Source: an uncultured Siphonobacter sp.
GTDB taxonomy: Bacteria > Bacteroidota > Bacteroidia > Cytophagales > Spirosomataceae
NCBI GenBank assembly: GCA_913775095.1
Contig: CAJYIW010000002.1
Location: 496,001-560,000 of the forward strand
Reading direction: 5' to 3'
Length of the DNA: 64,000 bases
The notes under the pieces are model-generated. The model ran no database searches. It was given only the letters and a program-made list of their open reading frames with translations, and was not told the DNA's origin. Each line of letters starts with the position of its first letter. Position 1 is the first letter of the stretch. The translations under genes were made by a program, and so were the position numbers. Shown in pieces: positions 35,115 through 42,378 of the stretch.

Positions 35115-36896
35115 TTACGCTTCCTCGCCCTGCAACTGCTTTTCGTACAACTCCCGATAAGCTCCGTTTTTCTTCATTAATACTTCATGCGTGCCTTGCT
35201 CTACAATCTCACCGTCGTCGAGTAAGACAATCTGATCAGCCAGTTTGGCAGAAGATACCCGGTGGCTGATAATCAGTGAGGTACGGTTCTGCATGATGCC
35301 TTTCAGATTGGTAAGAATCGTCGATTCCGTTTTCGTATCAACGGCTGAAAGACAGTCATCCAGAATCAGAATTTTAGGTTCACGGGCAATGGCCCGGGCA
35401 ATACTCAGGCGTTGCTTCTGACCGCCGGAGAGGGTAATGCCCCGCTCACCAATTTTCGTTTCGAAGCCTTCCGGGAAGTCAACGATGTTGTTATATAAAT
35501 CCGCGTCTTTGGTGGCCTGAATGACCTTATCCTGAGGTAAATCAGGTAAGCCAAACCGCACGTTATTCGAAATATTATCCGAGAACAGGAATACATCCTG
35601 CGGCACATAACCCATCTGACGACGCAACGCCGGAATATCGTAAGCCTGAATCGCTGTCTGATCAATCAGAATTTCTCCGGACGTGGTATCGTACATCCGG
35701 GTCAGCAGATTCGCCAGCGTACTTTTTCCCGAACCCGTTCCCCCGAGGATCGCCACTGTTTCTCCGGCTTTGATTCGCAGGTTGAAATTCTTCAAAGCAA
35801 TAATGCCCGAGTCGGGATAAATAAAGGTCACGTGCTTGAACTCCACGTCGCCGGCAATGTCTTTTTTCAGATTTTCGGTCGAAACGATATCCGTTTTCTG
35901 TTCCAGAAATTCGTTAATCCGGGTTTGCGAAGCCGCCGCCCGCTGAATCTGCGAAGTCGTCCAGCCCAGAGCCGTGACGGGCCAGGTCAGCATGTTGACG
36001 TAAATCAGGAATTCGGCAATGTTACCGGGCGTTAAGCGTCCGGCCATTACTTCCTGACCCCCAATGTACACGCAAAGGATGTTGGAGAGGCCCACCAGCA
36101 GGAAAATCAAAGGCGTAAATAAGGAATCGACCTGGATGAGATTCAACGACTTGTTCCGATAGTTTTCCGACTGATTTTCAAACTGTTTCGTTGAAAAAGA
36201 TTCCTGCACGTACGCCTTTAATACCCGAATGCCCGAAAAGGCTTCCTGAGCATTCGTAGAAAGCATGGAAAGATTTCGCTGAATTTCTTCTGAACGCTTA
36301 TTGATGATATTCGAAACGAAGAAAATGCTCACCGAAAGAATGGGCAGAGGCATTAATACGTAAAAAGTCAGGTGCGGACTCACGGACAGCATATAACTGA
36401 TGACCATCACGAAGAGGGTAATCAGGTTTAGTCCGTACATGATGCTGGGGCCAACGTACATCCGCACTTTGGAAACGTCTTCGGAGATACGGGCCATGAG
36501 GTCGCCCGTGTTATGGCGACGGTAAAAACTCAGCGGTAAAGTCTGGTAATGCTGGTAAATTTCATTTTTCAGATCGAACTCAATGTGACGTGACATCACA
36601 ATCAGGGTCTGCCGGACGAGGAACAGGAAAATGCCCTTGAGCAGAGCCATGGCCAGAATCAATACCCCGTAAATCAGGATGTTATAGGCAAAATCTTCGT
36701 AAACCGTCGCCTGAACTTTCGACCCGTCGAAGAGGAAGTACAGATCCAGAGTTTCTTTAACCAGATCCAGGGCATGCCGCACAATCTGAGCCGGAATGAT
36801 CCCGAAGAGGTTGGAAACAACGGTAAATAAAGTACCCAGCAAGAGGGTGCCTTTATACTTCCACAAGTATTTGTTAAGATAAGCGAGGGATTTCAA
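35115..36896 (-). CDS. ABC exporter (fused permease and ATPase, MsbA/LmrA type)
   Basis: 593 aa. Six membrane helices in residues 15-310 form the ABC_membrane domain, with the SHHHIEF-like coupling region HIEFDLKNEIYQHYQTLP near 110. The ATPase domain has Walker A LGGTGSGKSTLANLL (about 383-397), Q-loop GYVPQDVFLFSDNI, signature LSGGQKQRLSIARA, Walker B ILILDDCLSAVD and the H-loop SHR. It works as a homodimer and could export lipid, peptide or drug. It is monocistronic; a TATCTTTG box is about 100 bp upstream. Confidence 0.92.
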   Translation of the reverse strand: MKSLAYLNKYLWKYKGTLLLGTLFTVVSNLFGIIPAQIVRHALDLVKETLDLYFLFDGSKVQATVYEDFAYNILIYGVLILAMALLKGIFLFLVRQTLIVMSRHIEFDLKNEIYQHYQTLPLSFYRRHNTGDLMARISEDVSKVRMYVGPSIMYGLNLITLFVMVISYMLSVSPHLTFYVLMPLPILSVSIFFVSNIINKRSEEIQRNLSMLSTNAQEAFSGIRVLKAYVQESFSTKQFENQSENYRNKSLNLIQVDSLFTPLIFLLVGLSNILCVYIGGQEVMAGRLTPGNIAEFLIYVNMLTWPVTALGWTTSQIQRAAASQTRINEFLEQKTDIVSTENLKKDIAGDVEFKHVTFIYPDSGIIALKNFNLRIKAGETVAILGGTGSGKSTLANLLTRMYDTTSGEILIDQTAIQAYDIPALRRQMGYVPQDVFLFSDNISNNVRFGLPDLPQDKVIQATKDADLYNNIVDFPEGFETKIGERGITLSGGQKQRLSIARAIAREPKILILDDCLSAVDTKTESTILTNLKGIMQNRTSLIISHRVSSAKLADQIVLLDDGEIVEQGTHEVLMKKNGAYRELYEKQLQGEEA

Positions 36897-36994
36897 GGGT
36901 ATAAATGTTCGATGTATGGATGCAATCAGGGCTCGTCGTAAGGGTAGCCGTTTCAGTCAATTACCGCAAAAAATGAAGGACTGTAGACTGAAAA

Positions 36995-37002
36995 CAAAGA
37001 TA
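36995..37002 (-). promoter_or_regulatory. -7 promoter box of the ABC exporter gene
   Basis: On the minus strand TATCTTTG fits TAnnTTTG, about 98 bp before the ATG. No convincing -33 TTG is seen. Confidence 0.5.
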
Positions 37003-37090
37003 CATCGGAATGGTTCGCTTCTTTTGTAATTGAAGGGTATTCGGCACGGAAGTCGTCTATTTCTTAGCTGTAGCAACTATTCAAACTCCT

Positions 37091-37921
37091 ATGCAGACTC
37101 GTTATGCACACCACCCCGATGACGTTCGTCACTATGATACCGACCGTTTACGGGAACAATTCCTCATTGAAGACGTCATTGCTGACGATCAGTTTCAATT
37201 TACCTATTCCCATTATGACCGCTTCATTGTCGGCGGTGTGAAACCCGTTAACGAGGTATTAAGCTTACCTACTTACGACGAGTTACGTTCCGGATTTTTC
37301 CTCGAACGCCGCGAGTTAGGCATCATTAACGTAGGTGGTCCCGGCGTCGTTACGGCTGATGGTGAAACCTACGAACTGAGCAAACTGGAAGCCCTTTACC
37401 TGGGCAAAGGCACGGTTGAAGTAACCTTTGCCAGTGCCGATGCGGCCAGTCCGGCGGTATTTTACCTGGCTTCTACGCCCGCTCACCGGGTATGCCCCAA
37501 TGCCAAGTTAACGAAAGAAGGAGCCTCTCCCGTGCAGGCCGGTACCAAAGAAACGGCTAACGAGCGGACGATTTATAAATACATCCACGCCGAAGGGCTG
37601 GAGTCCTGCCAGCTGGTAATGGGGCTAACGATTCTGAGTACAGGTAGCATCTGGAACACGATTCCGGCTCACGTACATGATCGTCGGATGGAAGCGTATT
37701 TCTACTTTGACGTTCCCGAAAATCAGCGGGTGTTCCATTTCATGGGCGAGCCTCAGCAAACCCGTCACCTGCTGGTAAATAACTATCAGGCCATTCTGTC
37801 TCCCCCGTGGTCCATTCACTCCGGTGCCGGGACTGCGGCCTATTCGTTCATCTGGGCCATGGCCGGAGAAAATTATACCTACACGGATATGGATCTGGTT
37901 GATCTGAAAGAATTAAAGTAA
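37091..37921 (+). CDS. kduI: 5-dehydro-4-deoxy-D-glucuronate isomerase
   Basis: 276 aa cupin isomerase. The zinc ligands match E. coli KduI: His194, His196 and Glu201 in PAHVHDRRMEAYFYFD, and His243 in SIHSGAGT. It converts 5-keto-4-deoxyuronate, released from pectin or other polyuronides, to 2,5-diketo-3-deoxygluconate. The usual partner KduD (a short-chain dehydrogenase) is not in this window. KDG kinase and KDPG aldolase (31664-33522) would complete the route to central metabolism. The gene is monocistronic and ends at a strong terminator. Confidence 0.94.
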   Translation: MQTRYAHHPDDVRHYDTDRLREQFLIEDVIADDQFQFTYSHYDRFIVGGVKPVNEVLSLPTYDELRSGFFLERRELGIINVGGPGVVTADGETYELSKLEALYLGKGTVEVTFASADAASPAVFYLASTPAHRVCPNAKLTKEGASPVQAGTKETANERTIYKYIHAEGLESCQLVMGLTILSTGSIWNTIPAHVHDRRMEAYFYFDVPENQRVFHFMGEPQQTRHLLVNNYQAILSPPWSIHSGAGTAAYSFIWAMAGENYTYTDMDLVDLKELK

Positions 37922-37939
37922 GTAGCTAAATAACAAAGA

Positions 37940-37980
37940 CAAACGGCCCGGAATCCTATGGATCTCGGGCCGTTTGCCTT
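37940..37980. terminator. Bidirectional terminator between kduI and mntH
   Basis: CAAACGGCCCG/CGGGCCGTTTG gives a perfect 11-bp stem and can extend through GGAATCC/GGATCTC. It sits between the ends of two convergent genes. Confidence 0.85.
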
Positions 37981-37990
37981 TATATGGTCA

Positions 37991-39322
37991 CTAGGATAAG
38001 GTCTGGATCAACAAGTAACTGTTCAGGAGGAAGATAATGCCCGCAATGACCCAACTAATGGTTCTCAGGAGGGATGAATTTACGAAGGCTCCCATCATTT
38101 TTGAGTTGGAGGTAAACATGACCAGCGGAATAACCGCGAAACTCAATTGAATCGAAAGGATGACCTGACTAAAAACCAGTAATTCAGAGGTTCCCTTCTC
38201 GCCGTACCAGGCCGTCGCTACGAAAGCCGGAATGATGGCAATGGAACGGGTCAGCAGGCGACGAACCCAGGGCTTGAGTCGGAGGTTCAGAAAGCCCTCC
38301 ATCACGATTTGTCCCGCCAAAGTTCCGGTAACGGTAGAGTTTTGTCCGGCAGCCAGTAAGGCCACGGCAAAGGAGATACTCGCCAGTTTCACGCCCAGAA
38401 CGGGGTCGAGTAAACGGTGAGCATCGGTAATATCAGCCACGTTCTGATTGCCGGTAGAATGGAAGGCCGCCGCCGCCACGATGAGAATAGCCGCATTGAT
38501 GAAGAAAGCCAGAAACAGAGAAATGGTGGAATCGAGCGTCGCAAACTTTATGGCTTCGCGTTTGCCCGTATCATCCCGATTGAAGTTACGCGTCTGAACA
38601 ATACTGCTGTGCAGGTATAAATTATGCGGCATGACCGTGGCTCCTAAAATCCCGATAGCCACGTATAACATCGGACCATTGGTAACGATTTCGGGCTTGG
38701 GAATCAGGTTCTGAAGAATGGCGGGCATACTGGGATTCGATGCAATCATCTGATACACAAAGCAGCAGAGAATAACGAAGATCAGTCCACCCACGATGCT
38801 TTCCAGAGCCCGGAACCCGCGATTCTGAAAATACAGAATGACCAGTACATCCAGAATGGTAATCACCACACCTACCGTCAGGGGTAACCCAAAGAGCAGG
38901 TTCAGAGCAATGGCAGAACCCAGTACTTCGGCTACGTCCGTAGCAGCAATGGCAATTTCGGCCAGAACCCACAGCGTGAATCCCACGGGTTTTGAGAAAT
39001 GCTCACGGCAGGCCTGAGCCAGATCGCGTCCGGTGGCAATGCCCAGCTTTAAGGCCAGGTGTTGCAGAACCATCGCAAAAAGATTGGAGATCAGAATGAC
39101 GGAAAGCAGCGTATAGCCAAATCGCGAACCGCCTTCAATGTCCGTAGCCCAGTTGCCGGGATCCATGTATCCCACCGCTACCATCAGACCGGGACCAACA
39201 AAGGCCATAAACTTTTTCCAGTTGCTGGCATTTTGCGGAATCTGAATGGAAGCATGGGCTTCGGATAAGGATTGCTCCTGCAAATTATATTTATGACTGC
39301 TGTTAGGTACCGGAGTATTCAT
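37991..39322 (-). CDS. mntH: Nramp-family Mn2+/metal-ion transporter
   Basis: 443 aa from ATG 39322; an in-frame ATG at 39376 would overlap the promoter box, so I reject it. The Nramp signature GYMDPGNWATDIEGGS (Asp, Asn of the metal site) is near residue 50 and the second metal-site motif MPHNLYLHSS near 225. Eleven or so membrane helices. Nramp proteins couple Mn2+ (or Fe2+) uptake to protons. It diverges from a DtxR/MntR-family regulator gene with a palindromic operator in between (39400-39437), so metal-dependent repression is expected. Confidence 0.93.
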   Translation of the reverse strand: MNTPVPNSSHKYNLQEQSLSEAHASIQIPQNASNWKKFMAFVGPGLMVAVGYMDPGNWATDIEGGSRFGYTLLSVILISNLFAMVLQHLALKLGIATGRDLAQACREHFSKPVGFTLWVLAEIAIAATDVAEVLGSAIALNLLFGLPLTVGVVITILDVLVILYFQNRGFRALESIVGGLIFVILCCFVYQMIASNPSMPAILQNLIPKPEIVTNGPMLYVAIGILGATVMPHNLYLHSSIVQTRNFNRDDTGKREAIKFATLDSTISLFLAFFINAAILIVAAAAFHSTGNQNVADITDAHRLLDPVLGVKLASISFAVALLAAGQNSTVTGTLAGQIVMEGFLNLRLKPWVRRLLTRSIAIIPAFVATAWYGEKGTSELLVFSQVILSIQLSFAVIPLVMFTSNSKMMGAFVNSSLLRTISWVIAGIIFLLNSYLLIQTLS

Positions 39323-39373
39323 CTGTATAGGTCTACTCGTCTGATTGCGTGTATGATGTCTGAAATAGTGAAA

Positions 39374-39381
39374 CAAAAGTA
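39374..39381 (-). promoter_or_regulatory. -7 promoter box of mntH
   Basis: TACTTTTG on the minus strand, 52 bp before the preferred mntH ATG. TTTTG at 39400-39404 (minus strand) is 18 nt upstream and fits a -33 element; it overlaps the left arm of the palindrome. Confidence 0.65.
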
Positions 39382-39399
39382 ATGAAGGTTTTGCTAAAT

Positions 39400-39437
39400 C
39401 AAAATAAAAATTTAGGCTTGTCTAAATTTTTATTTTG
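39400..39437. promoter_or_regulatory. Palindromic operator between mntH and mntR
   Basis: Two perfect 16-bp arms, CAAAATAAAAATTTAG (39400-39415) and CTAAATTTTTATTTTG (39422-39437), flank GCTTGT. The core TTTAGGCTTGTCTAAA resembles DtxR/MntR-type boxes (TTTAG-N6-CTAAA). It overlaps the mntH -33 element and lies just upstream of the mntR -7 box, so bound MntR could repress both genes. Confidence 0.85.
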
Positions 39438-39450
39438 CTCAGCAAGAATC

Positions 39451-39458
39451 TACCTTTG
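39451..39458 (+). promoter_or_regulatory. -7 promoter box of mntR
   Basis: TACCTTTG fits TAnnTTTG, 22 bp before the ATG at 39481. It begins 13 bp after the palindromic operator. Confidence 0.7.
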
Positions 39459-39480
39459 CAGCCAACTTCCAAAAACGTAA

Positions 39481-40143
39481 ATGGCTTCATTAGCAGAAGA
39501 AAACTATCTGAAACTGATCTACCATCTTTCTGGCTCTGGTGCAGAGGAGGTAAGTACCAATGCCCTGGCTGAGCAAACGCAGACCCGGGCGGCTTCGGTG
39601 ACGGATATGTTACGTAAGCTGGCTGATAAAAATCTAGTCCACTACAAAAAATATCAGGGCGTTCGCCTGACGCCGGAAGGGCAGGAGGTTGCTTTACAGG
39701 TCATTCGGCGGCACCGGCTTTGGGAAGTATTCATGGTAGAAAAGCTGGGTTTCCGCTGGGATGAAGTGCACCCCATTGCCGAAGAGCTGGAACATATTGC
39801 GTCAGCAGAACTTATTAACCGTCTGGATGCGTTCCTGGATTTTCCGGTTTCGGATCCGCACGGCGACCCCATTCCAACGGCAGCGGGAACCATGCCTTCC
39901 CCGGAGTACGAGAAGCTTTGTGAGGTAACGGCTGGTCAGCGGGTAACCATGATGGGAGTATCGGAACACGCCGCTTCCTTTTTGCAATTTTTAAGTAAAG
40001 CCGGATTAATCCCCGGAAGTATCGTTTCGGTGCTGGAAATCAATGATTTTGACCGATCCATGATTTTGAAAATAAATGAATCGGCCCCTTCTTTTGTTAG
40101 CTACGAAGTGGCCAGAAATATTTTGATTAAGTTTTCAGTTTAA
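39481..40143 (+). CDS. mntR: DtxR/MntR-family metal-dependent regulator
   Basis: 220 aa. The N-terminal winged helix (about 5-65, TNALAEQTQTRAASVTDMLRKL) reads DNA; the dimerisation domain with metal ligands follows (RHRLWEVFMVEKLGF near 80, HPIAEELEHI near 100). A C-terminal FeoA/SH3-like domain (about 150-220, GQRVTMMGVSEHAAS) makes it the long, DtxR/IdeR-type form rather than the short B. subtilis MntR. Mn2+ as co-repressor is inferred from the divergent mntH. The symbol is by context. Confidence 0.88.
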   Translation: MASLAEENYLKLIYHLSGSGAEEVSTNALAEQTQTRAASVTDMLRKLADKNLVHYKKYQGVRLTPEGQEVALQVIRRHRLWEVFMVEKLGFRWDEVHPIAEELEHIASAELINRLDAFLDFPVSDPHGDPIPTAAGTMPSPEYEKLCEVTAGQRVTMMGVSEHAASFLQFLSKAGLIPGSIVSVLEINDFDRSMILKINESAPSFVSYEVARNILIKFSV

Positions 40144-40239
40144 GATTCAGTGAAGAAATGGGGAATGAGTGAATGATAGAATGATTTTCTAGAAGTGATC
40201 ACTGAAAACCACAAACTGATAACAGACCACCCATAGGCA

Positions 40240-41319
40240 GTGAAAATACTCGACTGGTATATTTTTAAGCGATTCCTGACTACGTATGTCTTCGTCGTAT
40301 CGCTCGTAACCCTGATTATTCTAGTAATCGACTATACCGAAAAAGTCGAAAACTTTATTCGTTATAAACCTTCCACGTACGACCTGCTGGTTACTTATTA
40401 CATGAATCTGGCCATTTTCTGGGCCAATTATGTAAGTCCGCTCATGGTCTTTATTACCGTGGTATTCTTCACGGCCAATCTGGCGGCCAAGACCGAAATC
40501 ATCGCTATTTTTAGTACGGGCGTAAGTTTCATCCGGTTTATGCGGCCGTACATGCTGGCCTCCACGCTCATTGCCGGGATTATTTTCTGTCTGGTCGCCT
40601 ACGTTATTCCGGCGGCCGATAAGAAGCGATTGGCCTTTGAACAGCAATATGTGCGGGGAGGAACGTATTACTTCGATAAACGCGACGTCCATATTCAGGT
40701 AGGACCCAGTGTCTACGCCTATCTTTCGAGTTACAACAACACGACGCAACAGGGCGACAAGTTTACGCTGGAGAAATTTGATGGGAACAAGCTGGTCCAG
40801 AAACTTTCGGCGGCTTACATCGTCTGGAAACCAGAGATTAAAAAGTGGTCGGCAGTGGATTACAGCATTCGAACGATCTCGGAAACGGGCGAATCCATCA
40901 CCTTTGGCAAGCTGGTGGATACGACGCTTGCTTTGGAGCCCAAAGACTTCGAAAGCACGCACGATCTGGAAAAAACATTCACGCTTTCCGAATTGAATGA
41001 CCACATTGCCAAACTTCAGAGTCGGGGAGCCGAGGGCGTGGAGTTGTACCAGATTGAACGATACACCCGGATTGCCAACCCCTTTGGTATCATTATTCTG
41101 ACCGCCATTGGCGTCATCGTTTCCGCCCGGAAATCGCGGGGAGGCGTAGGGTTTCAGATTGCCCTGGGGTTTGGACTGGCTTTTGTTTACATCCTCTTCT
41201 TCATGATGAGTAGCGGAATTGCCAAGAAAGGAGCCTTTGATCCCTTCCTGGCCGTCTGGCTGCCCAATATTATATTCTCCGTTGTTGGTCTGGTCCTGTA
41301 CCGAACCGTCCCTAAATAG
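40240..41319 (+). CDS. LptF/LptG-family permease (YjgP/YjgQ)
   Basis: 359 aa with a GTG start. The opening DWYIFKRFLTTYVFVVSLVTL and the second-half block RIANPFGIIILTAIGVIVSARKSRGG (quoted key: NPFGIIILTAIG) are the LptF/LptG signature. Six membrane helices flank a periplasmic beta-jellyroll (about 120-260). It would be one half of the transmembrane pair of the LptB2FGC lipopolysaccharide transporter. Bacteroidota often scatter LptF/G genes; no lptB or second permease is near. The 5' flank (40150-40235) holds degenerate GAATGA repeats. Confidence 0.9.
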   Translation: MKILDWYIFKRFLTTYVFVVSLVTLIILVIDYTEKVENFIRYKPSTYDLLVTYYMNLAIFWANYVSPLMVFITVVFFTANLAAKTEIIAIFSTGVSFIRFMRPYMLASTLIAGIIFCLVAYVIPAADKKRLAFEQQYVRGGTYYFDKRDVHIQVGPSVYAYLSSYNNTTQQGDKFTLEKFDGNKLVQKLSAAYIVWKPEIKKWSAVDYSIRTISETGESITFGKLVDTTLALEPKDFESTHDLEKTFTLSELNDHIAKLQSRGAEGVELYQIERYTRIANPFGIIILTAIGVIVSARKSRGGVGFQIALGFGLAFVYILFFMMSSGIAKKGAFDPFLAVWLPNIIFSVVGLVLYRTVPK

Positions 41320-41325
41320 TTTTGT

Positions 41326-41384
41326 GTTTTGAGTTTAGGGTTTTGAGTTGCTATGACGTTAACTCAAAACCCTAAACTCAAAAC
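41326..41384. repeat. Perfect 24-bp stem hairpin built from TTTTGAG-type heptamers
   Basis: Arms 41326-41349 and 41361-41384 are exact reverse complements around an 11-nt loop. Each arm holds two TTTTGAG units separated by TTTAGGG. It starts 6 bp after the LptF/G-type gene stop and ends 16 bp before the EamA gene start. It lacks a T-run, so it is unlike an ordinary terminator. Confidence 0.85.
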
Positions 41385-41399
41385 GTCCCAAAATTTCCC

Positions 41400-42311
41400 A
41401 TGAAACCATCGTTACAATCGTATCTTCAGCTACACTTTGTGGTGCTGATTTTTGGCTTTACGGCCATTTTAGGTCAATTGATCAGCCTGTCCCCGCTGGC
41501 TCTGGTGTTCTGGAGAACGGGCCTGGCCAGTGCAGGCATGTGGCTGTTTCTGAAAACGCAGAAAAGCACGGACAAAGCTCCGGCCGGATTAATCATCAAA
41601 TTGTTACTGACGGGTGGACTGGTGGCTCTTCACTGGCTGTTGTTTTTCGGCTCCGCCCGGGTTTCTAACGTTTCCGTGTGTCTGGCGGGTCTATCCACGG
41701 GATCCTTATGGACGGCTTTGCTCGAACCCCTTTTCACTCGTCGCCGATTAAGTATCGTTGAAATTTTCCTCGGCTTACTGGTGATTCTCGGCTTATACCT
41801 GATTTTCCTGTTTGAGTTTAATCACGCACTGGGACTGACGATGTCCATCGTGGCGGCTTTATTGTCGGCCCTGTTCTCGATCTTCAATTCCCTGTTTGCC
41901 CGAACGCTGGAGCCCCGCCGCATCACGGCTTACGAGATGACGGGAGCCTGGATGAGCACGGCGATTTTCTTACCCATTTATTACTACTTCATTGTTCCGG
42001 AAGAAAAGATGAACCTGATTCCTCAGGGCTGGGACTGGCTTTGGGTTCTGATTCTGGCGGGTGTTTGTACGGTGTATGCGTATTCAGCATTTGTGCGATT
42101 ATTCCAGACCTTCTCCGCTTTTGTGATGAATCTGACCATTAATCTGGAACCGATTTATGGAATCATCCTCGCCTTTTTCATATTTGGAAGTGCTGAAAAG
42201 ATGACCGCAGGCTTCTACGCGGGAGCTTCGTTGATCCTGGGAGCGGTGCTGTTGTATCCGATTTTGAACCGTTGGTCGAATCGACGGGCAAAGGCTACCG
42301 TAATCTCTTAA
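41400..42311 (+). CDS. Drug/metabolite transporter, two EamA domains
   Basis: 303 aa with ten hydrophobic segments in two EamA repeats (about 10-140 and 160-295). The block SARVSNVSVCLAGLSTGSLWTALLEPL (key: GSLWTALLEPLF) and NLTINLEPIYGIILAF are typical. Export of a metabolite or amino acid is expected; the substrate is unknown. The gene is close to the LptF/G-type gene but separated from it by the 24-bp hairpin. Confidence 0.88.
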   Translation: MKPSLQSYLQLHFVVLIFGFTAILGQLISLSPLALVFWRTGLASAGMWLFLKTQKSTDKAPAGLIIKLLLTGGLVALHWLLFFGSARVSNVSVCLAGLSTGSLWTALLEPLFTRRRLSIVEIFLGLLVILGLYLIFLFEFNHALGLTMSIVAALLSALFSIFNSLFARTLEPRRITAYEMTGAWMSTAIFLPIYYYFIVPEEKMNLIPQGWDWLWVLILAGVCTVYAYSAFVRLFQTFSAFVMNLTINLEPIYGIILAFFIFGSAEKMTAGFYAGASLILGAVLLYPILNRWSNRRAKATVIS

Positions 42312-42378
42312 CTTGTTCAGCTCATCACTACCGTTGATGACCTGAAGTAGTGAACTTCATCTCCTAACAAATTCTTGC

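Noticed and set aside
40321-41004. 227-codon minus-strand frame opposite the LptF/G-type gene
   Set aside because: Antisense shadow of a well-supported membrane protein gene; no family features.
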